The notes under the pieces are model-generated. The model was not told the DNA's origin. It saw only the letters and a program-made list of their open reading frames with translations, and made no database searches. Made by a program: the position numbers and the translations under genes. DNA of 64,000 bases from Flaveria trinervia (lineage: Eukaryota > Streptophyta > Magnoliopsida > Asterales > Asteraceae), in contig CM046453.1 in NCBI GenBank assembly GCA_025506515.1, positions 6,045,410 to 6,109,409 on the forward strand, in the 5' to 3' direction. Position 1 is the first letter of the stretch. The number at the start of each line of letters is the position of its first letter. Below, one piece after another: positions 1 to 14,022 of this stretch.

Positions 1-600
1 CTTATTGGATTTTAAACCTCGTTACCCAATTCTCATAACGATTCTTAATAATCTTTCTGAATGTCATCCCTATAAAAACCGCACTTATTCTGAAAACTCA
101 TCACAATGATACTCTTATTTTGAACCGTACCTTTAATCTTAACAAACATGATTCTCGTATCAACCTTATGCTAATGCAACTTTGAAATATCAATGTCATT
201 TAAGAATCATGCGTAAGTTGTTTGTTTTGAGAAAGCTCCTCTGGAGTCGTATTTCATCCAAAAGTGCTTAAACAAATTCCTCATGTTTGTCGAGCTCCTC
301 TAGTAGGTCATGTAAATGCTCCTCAATCCGACCAACTTATATTTTCAATTTTTTTGGTGTTTTTGTTTAGCTAAAATTTGTGTATATGTTCACTTAGTTT
401 TATTATGTATATGTGATGTATGTCCTTATGTGATGGATCATGATAGTTGAAAATATACATGGATGGTGGAACTTGTCAAGATACTAGTTTAATTTTAACA
501 TGGACTTTTGGAGTACGTCTAAAGATGCAACTTTGTATACCCCACATAATTTTTGTACTATTTTATGCTAAAAGCCATTTTTCTAATAAAATTCTTAACT
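1..600. other. intergenic, no gene seen
   Basis: AT-rich sequence without a long open reading frame or a recognisable protein fragment in six frames. I see no RNA gene or structured repeat here. Confidence 0.5.
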
Positions 601-610
601 TATAATCCAA

Positions 611-673
611 ACTAGAAATAAAACCCCGCACGTTGCCGCAACCAGAAATAAAACCCCGCACGTTGCCGCGGGG
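611..673 (-). mobile_element. Helitron-like 3' terminus, partly duplicated
   Basis: Read on the minus strand, this is a GC-rich hairpin (stem gcgggg/ccccgc at 654-659 and 668-673), then a short A/T stretch and a terminal CTAGT (actag at 611-615). A hairpin followed by CTRR at an A/T insertion site is the diagnostic 3' end of Helitrons. The terminal unit occurs twice: the agaaataaaaccccgcacg stretch is repeated at about 614-632 and 645-663, and the outer copy has lost half of its hairpin. The body would extend to the right, but I could not find a 5' TC end. The element is inferred from its end alone. Confidence 0.45.
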
Positions 674-679
674 TTCTTT

Positions 680-2700
680 TGTAACACAGTGATTATATTC
701 CTCGTTCATGACCAATCGACCTAACCATTTAAGTGTAATCAGTTGTGGCTAACTTCATTTGACCGACTCAACATCTTTATTCGTTTTTTATCCCTCTAAT
801 CTCTAACATCATTCAACCGACAATTCGAAAAAAGATGATACCAAACATCGTTCACCATGCATCGCACATGTGCTAATTCTAGTTTATATGAAATTACTTG
901 CTTGTGTTTTGAACATAGTTTATGGGTCACTCAATTAAATTATAAAGCATAAACCACTAAACCAACTGATGCATATGTTAAAGTTTCTCTCAACTATTTA
1001 TTAACGGGTAATAAAAAGAGAAAAAAAAGAAAAAAATAGTTATCGTAGCCACCGACATAAATTTATAATATTATATATAATATTATATGTTTGGATATAA
1101 AATTTATATTCTATTCGATAAAATAATTTGAAAGCATTATAATGTATAAATAAGATTTATTTTAAAAATAGGATGTTAAAATTTGCTAGACAAATAAGAG
1201 CATCTTAGACATTGCTTTCAAATATGATATGTTTGTAGCTGGCTCATTTGTTCTTCAATCAAATTTGCACATGTTTCAATTCTATTAATGTTTTGTTATT
1301 TTTGTTACGACATGTTTACTATCATTAAATACCTTAAATGTGTTGGTTTTAGTTTATGCAAAATGATATGTGTGTTCATGCTAGATTTTATTTCCACAAA
1401 TAGCCGAGCTAGATTCTTACATATGTTAGTAAAAGAGTTAGGTTAGGGGAACTATGGTTCTCGGTTGACATTTAAGCCTTGTAATTTAGGTTGTTTTGGT
1501 GGACAAAGCTTGCTCGGGATGGTGCCACATATGCAATCAAATTGATTTTGATTGAGTGTTGTTTTTAAACATGTTTTAAGTGATACTGGGTTTTTACAAA
1601 TCTAAGAATTATTTAGTTTGTGCTCATGAATCACATGACCATGCACACACTTGATTTGTGAACAAGGTTGAGGATATCTAAAACCTCACGTTTTTTTTCA
1701 CACACCTTATGAAACACCTTTGAAAATTTTCAAATGGTTGTCTTACCTAAATGATACAACAATATGAGGTTTTATTTTTTAATATAAAAAAAACATAAAA
1801 CATCTCACATCACCGCTTATTTGCAATGTGAAATGTTCACTTAAGCATTGCCATAATCACATCACTTGAATCACAAAACCATATGTGGTTTTGCATCATT
1901 ATTGTAGGTTGAAAGTTCAAAGTGGCGTACACCATAAGGTATTCTTCATCTTAATTGCTCTAAATACATGATGATGTAAATCACTTACTCATTATCTATA
2001 TTTCTACTCTAATATATTGTTCTGCCAACAGTTCAAACAACATCTAAAACTATTTATATGCATACGTTAAAGTAAAACGAGCATGAAGTACATGAACAAT
2101 AGAAAGTTCCAAACAAATGTTAAGAAATCTATATCGGCATATACAAAGCCTTACATTGTTCTATACACAAAAAAACACATAATCATAACCTTATTTATAC
2201 CCATTACATCCCATTCAAATCAAAGCCACTGACATGATCTAAAAAGAATAAGATTTATACAAACTTTACATCTATCTTAAAATATATAAAATTTGTTTCT
2301 AACAAAACCCTCTACTCTAATCAAATCACCACAAGACAAAAACACAATGTTCAGCAAGACAATCAATACACAAAAGATTAGAAAACACTTACTAACAATA
2401 ATACTTATCAGACAACACATCGGAAAAACAAACACACTCTCTATAGTTGGTAAAAATATTAAGTATTTGGGGTGTTGTATGCACGTGACAAGCCCACAGC
2501 AAAACATCATTAGAGAACACAGGGTCTTCGATTTGGGGAAACCTTCTTGAACAAATGACAAACACAACACAAAGACACCGACCACAACCTTAAAATTTCC
2601 AATTCAATAATATTCATCCAATCCAAAATTCCCCTTTACCAAAATCACCCCTTTTTCCTTTTTCCCCATTAAAAGACTTCAATCTTGTCTTTAATTTCGC
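680..2700. other. intergenic and upstream region of the alpha/beta hydrolase gene
   Basis: AT-rich sequence with no supported gene; open frames at 2277-2585 are low-complexity and lack family features. The last few hundred bases should contain the promoter and 5' UTR of the following gene, but I could not fix a TATA box or transcription start. Confidence 0.5.
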
Positions 2701-2817
2701 CAATTTTCAAACAAGATTACACTTATATATGACTTGAAGAAGAAGAACAACAACAACCCGTATAAAATCATCATAGGATCTTGAAATTAAACAAAGATCG
2801 AGTGATTTTGAATCTTT

Positions 2818-5800
2818 ATGGAACAGCTTATCAACTTCATCATTCGTCCGCCAAGGTGATTCACATTCTTTACTTCAAATCTGTGATATGTGTGTTATGT
2901 TAAACGCATTATGTATGTTTGATTTTAGTTCAATTTTGGATCTGGGTGTTACGGGTTGTGTGCAATAATCGTCAATTTGTGATTTAGACGTTGGTGTTCT
3001 GTAGTTTTTTGTTCAATATGTTGAAAGTGGAGTTGCAATTCTGCACAAGTGAATCTTGTGTGATAAAGTTTTGTTCTTTCTACTTTCCTCTGTTGCTTTT
3101 ACTTTTGGTATTAGCAATTGTAGTAATCAGAATTATGTATTGTTTGCTTCAGTTATTGATTTTGGTTTGTAAAAGATAGGTCTTTTAGGATTTCTGCTAA
3201 TCAATTTGATGATTGACTGAATAATTAGCATTAGAGGAATTTGTTGTGGATTTTCAATAGGGGGTTTTGTCAAGATTATGTTGATAACTTGATATTCAAA
3301 TCATGTTGGCCCCGATTGATGTTTGACATGCTAATTGAGATTTGAGTAGGATTTTTCTTAAAATGAAGGCAGTCTATGCAGTGTGTTTTTGACTTTTTAT
3401 GCTTTCTAGATATTGTTTTCAACACCTTCTGTTGGCTATCGATTCATTTTGTCAATGTGTATTTATGTATTGCTGGACGTTAAATAATGCACATAATGAC
3501 AATTATCTACTTTGATGGCAGAGCTGAGTATGATCCGGACAATGATTTACTAGATAAAGAATTCATGCTTAAAGGAAAGTGGTTTCAAAGGAAAGATATA
3601 GAGGTAAGATTTGTTTCTACTGTTGTATCGAAGGTTTTATGGTGGGAAGTTTTTTCTTTGAAATGTAAAACTTTTTTTAATTGATATGGCAAGAAAATAT
3701 TGTTCCAATGGCCGTTAATTCATCTATTCGCGCCCTAAAAAAGATAATACATACGTTGTTGATCGTTATCTTTCAAGAATCTATGTGATTCTGGTTGTGT
3801 TTTTAAGGGTTAATTGTGTTTTCAGATTGTAAATAGCCGAGGAGATGTTCTTAAGTGTAGTCATTACTTGCCTATTGTGAGTCCTGAAGGAAAGCCTCTG
3901 CCTTGTGTAATATACTGCCATGGAAACAGGTTAGTGACATACATGTTACGCTTATACATCAACTCGTGAACCCTAAAATTTTGATATACTTGTTTGCATT
4001 ATGGATTCAAGTAGCTTCCATCTAATTGACTTCAAATGATTGTTTTTAAAAATGCCCAATAAACAGATCGTGGGGTAATGTAACTAATAATGAGGTAACA
4101 AAGTGGGCCATGTCTAAATCTGAACTAAAAATGATATATAAATTCCTTAAACCTAGAGCATAGAAAGAAGGCCTTAAAAAGGGAAAGAATCAACAAAACA
4201 CATAGGATAATTAAAATATAATTAAGTGATAGGTGCCACAAAAAAATGACATATATGTGATTGTGAATAATGCTTCCAGTCAAGAAAAGCACCACCAATT
4301 AGGAGATACGAATATATGATTGTGAGCCATGTCAGTGACACACAAGTACACAACCAAATATGTAGTATGGACATGCATATTTTCTTGAGTCTCATGTCCC
4401 AGATTTAAGCCAGCTGTTTGAATTCATATTCAGTACATAAATCCCTAAATAGTTAATCTGATGATGTGGCAGTGGGTGCCGAGCGGATGCTAGTGAAGCA
4501 GCAATAATATTATTGCCATCAAATATAACTGTATTCACTCTTGACTTCTCTGGGTCTGGACTATCGGGTGGAGAGCATGTCAGTCTAGGGTGGTATGAAG
4601 TAAGTAAATCAGCAATTTTATTTTTCTAAAAGAATTGTAATATTCATGGTTATATGCATGTCTACTTCCATCTCGTCCCATGTACATAAATCTAGTATTA
4701 TATTCATTATGAGTTCCATCCGTGTAGGTTGAAAACTGCATCCATCAGTTGATTGCTGTTTGAGTATAAAGAAACATCTGTATGAGTGGAAATCTCTTGC
4801 TGAGCATTTTTTTTCCTAATTTTCTTGATTTACACATTTATATATTGTTTCTTGTTTGCTAATGCCATCTATGCCTACATTATTATGACAAAATTATCAT
4901 TCTTATAACTTAAGAGGTTTCTCTCATTTGAGATTCCAGTGGAGTTTTGGTAACCAGATAACTTACCAAAATGGCAAACATACTAGTAGCCGGCTCCCTA
5001 TATGACGAACGTTTTGGTTAGCAAAATTAGAGTGTTTACTATTTGGGCAAAATTGCTCAACTCAAATGATGATATAGTCTAGTGACAGAAGTTGCGGGGA
5101 TAGGAATGATTGGACGAAAATGACTTTCTGAACCTAATCTGTTATTTATATTCTTGTCTGTTTTATTATTAAATTTCAACATTGGCTTTTTAACTTTTTG
5201 AAACAAGAATTTGCACATTTTAAAAACCACAATTTCAAAGCATGTAATGATATTGATAATATATATTTTTTGTTCCCTGTATACTATAAACTTGCATGCT
5301 TTATTCAAAGCCACTCAAAATACTCTTTGTTTACAAACTTGTTTATATTCTTGAAGCAAAATTAGTGTGGTCAATGACATGCCAAAGGATCAGACTTTTA
5401 ATTTTTGTGAGATTGATTGCACTCATTAAGTTGATAAAGATTCTTCTATTTCCAGAAAGATGATTTGAAATCCGTGGTGGATTATTTGCGAGCTGATGGA
5501 AATGTTTCATTAATCGGCCTTTGGGGACGATCAATGGGTGCTGTCACAAGGTAATATGAGTGTGTTCATTGTCTTGTTGTTCTGTCATTCTTTATTTTAC
5601 AGGCTATCAAAGTAGGAACAAAAGCCCGTAATTTCATTTCGCTGCATTGAATGTTAAAAGAACACACATTTACATGTAATGGAACCATTGATGTGGATTT
5701 CTATATGTCAAGTCAAAACAATCAATATTTAAGTGATTTAATTTCAGTTTTCAGTTCTTTAACCTGAAATGTTGACGATGCCAGCTTGATGTATGGAGCT

Positions 5801-8704
5801 GAGGATCCTTCAATTGCAGGAATGGTCCTCGACAGTCCGTTCTCTGATTTGGTTGATTTAATGATGGAACTCGTGGACACATACAAGATTCGTCTGCCCA
5901 AGTTTACTGTAAGCTCAAGCTGATTATTAATATAACTGTTACAAATCATGGTGATCTATCTCATAAAGTAAGACCATGTGCAATGCTTTCAGGTTAAGTT
6001 TGCCATCCAGTACATGCGAAGAGCTATTCTTAAAAAGGCAAAGTTTGATATTGTGGAGTTGAATACCATAAAGGTTACAAAACACATCCATGTTACAAGC
6101 TTTTTAGCATTTTACATTGTGAGCCTGTATATACTAAAGTAATATCAAAGAACCTGCATCTCATTGCTTAATCGAAGGTGTTTAAGGTGGTTTGGATATG
6201 CATTTTCAAGTGATTACTGATCATGCGATTTAAATAATCATAATGAGATAATATGCTGCAGATGTGTTTTCTCTATTTGAAGTTGTAACGATCATATAAT
6301 CCAGCTATCTTGAGTGTTGGACTACTTCTGACTTTTTATGTTTTTTTAATAAGATTATACATAAAATGACCAAAAAGGAAATTCGTGAGAAAAGGAAATA
6401 AGACACGTTATATCTCAAATTAGGTTAAAAGAAGGGTTGATTTGGTAATATATTTTACCCTTTTGGCAATCACATTGTTGCGGCAGCTGGTATAAAACTA
6501 CTTATCTGATCATCCAAGACTAATTGTTTGACCCTTATATACTTAAACAGAATAAGGTTATCCAAACATTAAAAATTAATTATTATGACTATAAGTTGCA
6601 ATAATTAGATAATCAGTTTCAAACCTCAAGTCCAAACAACCCCCTAATATTCCCCATATAGGATCTCAAAACAAACTATATTGTGCATCATTTTGAACAG
6701 ATTCTGCATGTTTAGTGAAGCATTCTTGTTGTTTGCATCAATTTATGTGTTTTTGTGTGTTCAATATCATTGTCTATGCTTGTGACACTTTATGTTAAAA
6801 AACTAATGCGGGTTATATATAGGTTGCAAAATCTTCTTTTGTTCCAGTTTTGTTTGGTCATGCTGATGATGATGATTTTATACAACCGCATCACTCAGAT
6901 CGTATTTATGAAGCTTACATGGTAATATACCAACACTAGTTACTTAGTTAAGACACCAATTTGACACACGATTGTTGTAAAACTTTCAGCATACGATTGA
7001 TTTCATCACGTTTAAAGTTTTATAATATCTTTGCAGGGTGACAAAAATATCATCAAATTTGAGGGAGATCATAACTCTCCACGCCCTCAGTTTTATTTTG
7101 ATTCTATAAATATCTTTTTCCACAATGTCTTGCATCCTCCAGAAGATGAAGTTAAGGGGAACTTCTTTGATTCGTCACTTGATTATCTTAGCAAGGTATA
7201 TTTTACTTAAACACACTCGCACTCATATTACGTATAATATCCAGATTAAGGATTATAGTGAATGTTAGCCTTGCATTATGTAGGGTTACTTAGGAAAGTA
7301 AACGATGATGGTAATATTTATGATTAAAATGGGCATTGATAGTATTTTCACGATTGAATTTGCAATAATATTATCTATTTAATTAATGATTATTATTTTA
7401 GGAGATCCATGGAGTTGGATATGAAGATGATTTTTTAGTCACACCTCATGGTATGCTATTTACAATACGTGCATCTTGAGTTGGTTTGACGTCATATATT
7501 TTTAACATTTATTGATACTTTTTGTCTAATGAATTATTTAGCATCGAGCAGCACTGAAGATGCAATTAATCAACTCCGGTCTAGAAGGCCAATGAGTAAG
7601 ACTGAGGTTAGTAGTTGGTTTATGAATTTTCACATATATGTGGGGAAGCGCCTTTAGCACCATTTAAAAAATTGTCTTTTTGTTAATTTTTCTACATTGA
7701 TGATGATGGAACTATGTTATTTTCTATCGACTTTCAGGTCCCATCTGATATCCCATCTACAGAAAAACAGTGTAATTCTAAGGTATCATTCTTTATAGTT
7801 GTAATTTGAATCAGAAATATTCGTTTAACTTTTCAAACAAGAAAATGAACTCTTTTGACACTCTAAAGTTGTACAATTGCTTAGTTCGCTGTCTCTTTAT
7901 CTTTCTTTGTGATCAAAACATATTGTTCTTTAAAGAATTTGTTAGATATAAAACTATGGCTTCATTAATATTATTGTTGCTTCAGGATGAAGGAACTACA
8001 ACCGAACCTGTTTCATCATCTTCTAAAATGATTGATTTTGAGTTTTCCAATGGCCATCCTTACAAACCATCATCACCAGACGATCATGAATACGTTGAGT
8101 ACCCACTTCAACAAATTGAAGGTTTGCCATGCAGTGCCGAGGAAGAAGAAAGGGTAAGCTTTTCGCTAAATGGGTGGGTCAGGTCATGTTGGTTTGACCC
8201 GTAAACATTAAAAATGTGATTACAAAACTATATTATTGAATACAGTTTACTTTGAGTTGACCCGTTTGATCCGTTCCATTTCTAACCAAACAAGTAAACA
8301 ACCTTTTGGGTCATTATCTGATTATTATATACTTTCCTATTTGTGAAATGTTTCAGATGCTCATGGAAGCTGTGCTCCTGTCTTTACAAGATTTAGAACC
8401 GAAACCGCCAACAGATGGCGATCACAAGTCTTCAGCGACCAATCACAGCCCACCAGTAAAAACCGATCCTGCATGCGCTTCAACAGGAAGCAGCTGTGAT
8501 CCACCTTCTGAATTTGTTTCTCCATGTAATAGCATGTCAGCAGCTGAACCATCATCAAATACGACTCCATCTGTCATTGGTTCATCTGATGCTGACTTGT
8601 CAGACCGGACCAAAGCCACGGTAACGGTTGAGAAAAGCCCATCAAGTAACATAATGGATGGATTGTTAAAAAGATGGGATCTAAACTTCTTTAAGAGTAG
8701 ATGA
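2818..8704 (+). CDS. alpha/beta hydrolase (serine aminopeptidase S33-like) with C-terminal UIM
   Basis: Fourteen exons give a 527-residue protein: 2818-2855, 3522-3603, 3826-3929, 4473-4599, 5456-5550, 5785-5908, 5993-6073, 6823-6921, 7037-7195, 7402-7450, 7542-7606, 7738-7782, 7986-8153 and 8357-8704. All junctions are GT..AG and keep one frame. The fold shows an oxyanion-type HGNSG at 72-76, the nucleophile elbow GRSMG with Ser143, an acidic HADDDDF segment at 230-236 that supplies the Asp, and GDHNSPRP with His262, so the triad appears complete. A low-complexity C-terminal half follows. It contains EEEERMLMEAVLLSLQDLE at 408-426, which fits the ubiquitin-interacting motif (acidic run, then A-x3-S). 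The substrate is unknown. Related plant proteins are annotated only as alpha/beta hydrolases. The first exon codes for just 12 residues; its start is supported by the splice frame and the family-like N-terminus. Confidence 0.88.
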
Positions 8705-10222
8705 TGATGCTATCAAGATTTCTTGGTTATAGGAAGTGTTTTATATTTGATGAATATAATTTCTTTTTTGGTTTTGGTTTTGGAGGTGGTGTGGTGATTC
8801 ATTGATTTGATACTGAAATTGGAATTGGGCATTTGATAGAAATATGGGAGATTGGTGTAATTGTTGTATATAAGGTTCAATCCATGATTGTGTTTTTCTT
8901 ATATATGCCATTGTAGATGAACTTTTACATTAAAGTGCTTATGCCTTTTAGGTGTCAGGTGTCCATTTAAGGTGTATTTTTTTTTTCTTTTGGTAGATTT
9001 GGTTTGGAAACTTTGCTAAAAATTAATTTTATATAAAACATTTAACATATAATTTAGCTTTTTTTTACAATTTCATGTTAAGTATTTTTTAGAAATAAAT
9101 TTAATTGAAAATCAAGTTGTATAATCGTTCAAATAGTGTTTGTTTAGTCCTATTCATACCTTTATGGTTTAAGTTTAAAAGGTTGCTTGTTGAGTTGTGG
9201 AATCTATTTTGTAACAAAATTATTTCTTGTACTAACTACCAACTTCTATCAACAATTTTGTTACGTTAATGCTAAACGACTATAATACAGTTATAATTAA
9301 ACAACAAACAAAAACCACCTCGCCACAACTATTTTTTTGCCGTCCCCATCAAACAGCCCCAGGTTCTATTGCACAAGGAGATCCTCAAGGAACTCTAACA
9401 ACACTCAAGAAACTCCAACGATAAGAAGCAAAAATCATCAAGAATCCACGACTAGTTTTACAAGACTTCCGAACAATTGTTATCGCCAGAATTGATGTTT
9501 GTTTGTTTCGCCAATTTTGTTATTATCAGGGAAGTTAAGCCCTTTTTCCAAGTCAAACCTACCACCACCACAACGTCACCCACCTCCAAGAACCACATGT
9601 GGAAGAATATTTTTTGTCGAGAAGGAATTGATTAAAAGCACCAATGGTTATGTCAGATTTAAGGCGAAGGGTCAATGATGAGTCCCTAGCATCATAGAGG
9701 GGTGCAACAAACATGAGACACAGGTGAAGAGTCACAACCTTGGTGGTGGTGCCGACGATCAGAAGTAGTTACATATTTTTTAATTTTTTAAACCAAAACA
9801 GTACTTTGTTTCAAATGAAAACCACCACTAGGCCTTACTTTAGTTATAAACAATGAAGTAACCGATATCTGATAGGCATGGAGATATTTGATACACATGG
9901 AGACGTATTGCATAGTGTTGCATGAGCTTGCCTCTAAAGGAATAACATTGCGCCTTGATCACAGTTCACAAGTAACATCTTTATGATAATTTAATAAAAC
10001 ATTCATACAAGTTAAATAGGGAAGAAGAAAACAGCATTATATTTTTCTTTTCCCAACTGAAAACACCATTCTGTAAAGCAAAATCAACATGCTCAGTAAG
10101 TTGTAAAGATAACAGGTACAATTTCAGAGTAAACATACCATAAGATTCTTATGCAGGAAAAAAGAAACAAAGATCGAATTACATGCGGCCGAGCATTCAG
10201 TAAGACAATAACACTCCCAAAA
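8705..10222. other. 3' flank of hydrolase gene and convergent intergenic region
   Basis: Contains the 3' UTR of the upstream gene and, near 10 kb, that of the oppositely oriented NOSIP-like gene. No other gene is visible. Confidence 0.5.
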
Positions 10223-11985
10223 TCATGTTTTCATTGCAGGCCTCACCAAGCCTAGCCCCGAACCACTCCCTAAATGCTTAAAATCTTTAGCTTCAAGTTT
10301 ATCCCCATGACCGGCAAACCCAGTTCCACCTTTCTCCAAATTAATCAAATTCCTCTCCTTGCAGCCCTTATTGCACACTAAACAAACCTTATCAACCGCC
10401 ACAAACTTATCTGCACACTTCTTACAGTACACATGCCCACAAGAACTTAGACCGACGAGTGATAATGTATTAGTCAAAGTCACCTTGCAACTAGGGCAGA
10501 TATAGGTTTTATCTAAAGCTGAAGCTTTCTTTTTCTCGTTTGTGTCTTCAGTGAAGTGAATAGGAAAAAGGGATTTCATTTTGAGGTTTTCTTTACCTTC
10601 TGGGCAAGTTGTGGAGGTGGAAGGGGCGTTAACTTTGACCGGAGCTTCGGGTGTAGCAGAGGGTAGCCAAAATGCTTTCATGGTTCTTAGTGCTTCTTCT
10701 TCGTAAGATGTGGTTTTAACACTGTTTGCTCCATGGAAACCGTTTTTGTCTCTGTTAAAGTTTTTGTCACTGTATTGTGGGAGTGCGCCATGGTTTTGTT
10801 GATCAAATGCATCAAGTTCTCTAGCTTTTTGTAGCATTAACTTCTCGGCTTCTTCGTCTTGTTCTTGCTTTAGTTGAGAAGTGTGAGCAGCTAGTTTCCT
10901 GTAACAAAGATATCACATACGCTCTTTAGATAACTATCAAGAAACAGCTAGAAAGAAAAAAAATCAGACGTATTCTCTCTATCAAAACACTAGCAGCCTA
11001 ATACCTATCAAGTTAGCCACAAACACAACAATCAACAACCTCATTAAGACTATCATTGCAAATTAGTAAGTTCTGTTCTAAAACAATATGTGTTAGGTAA
11101 ACAACTAGAAGTCAACTTCAACATGATGAATACAATTATGCTGACGGTATACTGAAGAACTGCCCATGAGAATAGAGCTTCGCGTTTGCATCACTCTCAC
11201 CTCTTTTACATGTCAGACTATTAATCGTATAAACCATTCATAATCTCATTCATCCTTTTGATCACTTTTACATATCAGCCTCCTCCAAACCCTATATCCA
11301 ACCAATTTTATCCCACATGTACACGAACCATTGCCCCAAGTCCCTAAAGTATTTTTCAAATCACCTCTGAAACACGTTTTTTAATACTAAGAATGCAGCC
11401 CGTTCCATGATTCAAAAGATCTACCTAACCACCTACACACTTCTAATGCATTTCCAACAAATACCCAACAGCCATAGAATTCGACTCAAACAGCGTATTA
11501 TCCACAAATAAAATCAACTTATCAAAAAACAATCACAGATCAATTTCAACCACAGATCAATTTCAACCACAGATCAAAGGTAATCCATAGTACATTCAGA
11601 AATCCCAAATTCAAAGATTGAAGCCTAAACACGAGTTGAATCAGTTCAAATCTAAACCAACTCAACTCTTAATTCTCATTCCAACAACACTACCCAAACA
11701 TGATCCAACCAATCAATCAAGAAACATGATATATCAAGCATATTACCTTTGGATATCTTTCTTTTGGGACAATAAGCACTCAAGGATGCATTCTTTACAA
11801 AAGATGTGACCTTTTTGGCAGCACAAGGGATCGATGAAGGGTTTCAAGCAGAGAGAGCAAGCATCGAAGGGTTTGATGGAGTCTTTCCCAAGCCTCTCCT
11901 TCTGGGTGCCGTAACCTAGCTTCTTCTTCTCGTCGTACGTGAAGAAGGCTAGATCGTTGTTGTTCTTCGAGTGTCTCTGAGGCAT
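10223..11985 (-). CDS. CSU1: NOSIP/CSU1-type RING E3 ubiquitin ligase
   Basis: Two exons (11985-11747 and 10898-10223, minus strand) code for 304 residues. The N-terminus MPQRHSKNNNDLAFFTYDEK is typical of nitric-oxide-synthase-interacting protein homologues. An N-terminal zinc/U-box-like half follows, with C43, C46, H60, C63 and C66. A charged linker comes next, then a C-terminal RING-like domain with C214, C217, C233, H235, C238, C241, C252 and C255. The tail is Gly-rich and ends in RPAMKT. In Arabidopsis the homologue CSU1 is a RING ligase acting on COP1 in photomorphogenesis; the role here is inferred from homology. The length matches the family and the 848-bp intron has GT..AG ends. The start codon is the first ATG and gives the conserved N-terminus. 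Confidence 0.9.
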
Positions 11986-12009
11986 GGGTGCAGATGAACA
12001 CGAAGATCA

Positions 12010-13187
12010 GAGGAAGATCGAAGTATTGTTGATTGTTAATTGTTGATTGTTGATTGTTGATTTGGATTTGAAGTCGAATTTCAAGAGGAATGATTTGGGA
12101 TCGAGTGGAGACTTGAAAACCCTAGGATACGATTAGCTATCTTTTCCGTATGTATACATTCAAGTATTTAACCATAAAACCAGACCAAAAAATGAATCAG
12201 ACGTCTTATTGATTTGCAGCCTGGACTAAGTATAAGAATCAAATAAATTTATATAATTTAAATGATTATATGTAAACAATACTATAAAACTAAAAATATA
12301 ATAATAAAAAGATGTTCGACTAGTCTGGTTCCCAGTTCGACCAGTCCGGTTCCATGATCAACCCCGTTCGACTGCTCTGGTCCAATCGGTTTGCCAATGG
12401 AACGGTTTTAAGCATCAAACCGGACCAGATTGCAGTCCGGTCGGTTTAGTCCGGTTTTCAAAATAATACAATTTAAAATTACACTAGTGGAATTCCATAT
12501 TTGTATTGAAATATATATAAAAATAAACATATTAAGGTACGTAGTTTTCATATGAAAATTTAAAATATATAATACTTGATGCGGCATAACTTCAAATATA
12601 ATCTATTTTATTGTAAGTATGTGAAAACGATACTTTCAATTTATACCAATGATTACATTTTTTGATACATGTTATTACCAGATTTTATTTTATAAGAGTT
12701 TTACTTTTAAACTCATAAAATTGAACCACTATATTTGACCTTTTTTATAGTTTTTAAAAAATAAAAAAAGTAAAAAAAAAGTGTCCCCATCTTTTATTTA
12801 TCCGTTACGTTCGCTTCATTTCCTAAACCTTCGCCTATATTCATTTTGAAAAACGAAAATGTAGTGGGCTTTAAATTGATTCTGATAACACATCAAAAAT
12901 AGTATTTAAGAAATGAATGTGTTCAGATTTAGAACTTAAAATTGAGAAGCTAAATGATTGAAAACAAAATATTTTTTTGTTTTTTTGAGTTGATTCTAAT
13001 TTTATTGTAAACATTAACTAAAATTAAAATCTTAAAAATTGCATCAGGGAGTAAGAAAAATAGAGATAAACGTCACAAATAAAAATGATACAAATATGTG
13101 AAAATTTAAGGAAACATGATCTAAATTTGTTTTCTTTGGAATTATATTATTATAATTAGGATTCAATCAAAACTGCATAGTTTTAAT
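12010..13187. other. intergenic, with ccggt-rich repeat
   Basis: The upstream region of the NOSIP-like gene. From about 12,310 to 12,470 there are many short ggttcgaccagtccggtt-like units on both strands, resembling terminal regions of dispersed plant DNA transposons. No boundaries or target duplication could be fixed. Confidence 0.35.
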
Positions 13188-13197
13188 GGTTTCATTT

Positions 13198-14022
13198 GAG
13201 TAAAATGTCATTTTCATCCATAATATTTTGTTAAATTTATCATTTCAATCCAAAAACTTTTTTTTGTCATTTCAGTCACCGTAGTTTTGCCAAATGTTGT
13301 CATTTCCATCCACTCCACTAACTCCGTTAAGTTCTCCGTTAAATATGAGTTTATTTTAGTCTTTTTAACATCCTAATTGTCCAATTAAAATAAAGTTGAT
13401 CAATAAAATATTCAATTAAAATTAAAGGAAAATTATAAAGCAACTAGTGAGACTGAACACTTTAGTTTAAAAGTTTTGATTAATGCTAACTAGTTTAGAA
13501 ATATTATAATAAATATTTGGAGATTTAAAAACTCATATTTTTAAAAGCAAAACTTCTTTAAAGACAAAATTTTAAAAATTTAGTGTTATTGTTTAATTAC
13601 TTAATGATTAATTATATGTAACTTTAAGCATATTTTATCTCAAAAAAATATTTTTTAACTTTTTATATTACTAAATAATTATTATTTAATTTTTTCATAC
13701 AACATGTGTAGTAGATGAGTTTCTAAACTAGTTAGCGTTAATCAAAACTTTTAAATTGAAGCGTCTGGTCTTACTAGTTGTTTTATATTTTTCTTTTTAG
13801 TTCTAGTTGAATATTTTATTGATTGACTTTGTTTTAATTGAACAATTAGGGCATTAAAAAAACTAAAATACACTCATATTTAACGGATAACTTAACGGAG
13901 TTAGTGTAGTGGATGGAAATGGTAACATTTGGTAAACCACAATGATTGAAATGACAAAAAAAAGTTTCTGGATTGAAATTACAAATTTAATAAAACGTCA
14001 GGGATGAAAATAACATTTACTC
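13198..14022. mobile_element. Mutator-type foldback MITE
   Basis: The 825-bp unit is almost entirely a long inverted repeat. The left end gagtaaaatgtcattttcatcc pairs with the right end near 14,001-14,022, and the arms continue inward through the caatccaaaaac, tccactaactccgttaa and ttttgattaatgctaactag segments. A flanking 10-bp repeat is present: ggtttcattt at 13188-13197 and ggcttcattt at 14023-14032, with one mismatch. This fits the 9-10 bp target duplications of Mutator-like elements. There is no coding capacity, so it would depend on a transposase made elsewhere. The arms are diverged by scattered substitutions, so it is not recent. Confidence 0.75.

Noticed and set aside
2293..2585. Overlapping frames on both strands as genes
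   Set aside because: AT-rich chance frames in the upstream region with no domain or splicing support.
7806..8204. 132-residue frame as a separate gene
   Set aside because: It contains exon 13 of the hydrolase plus flanking intron; the part from DEGTTTEP on is used and the rest is intron.
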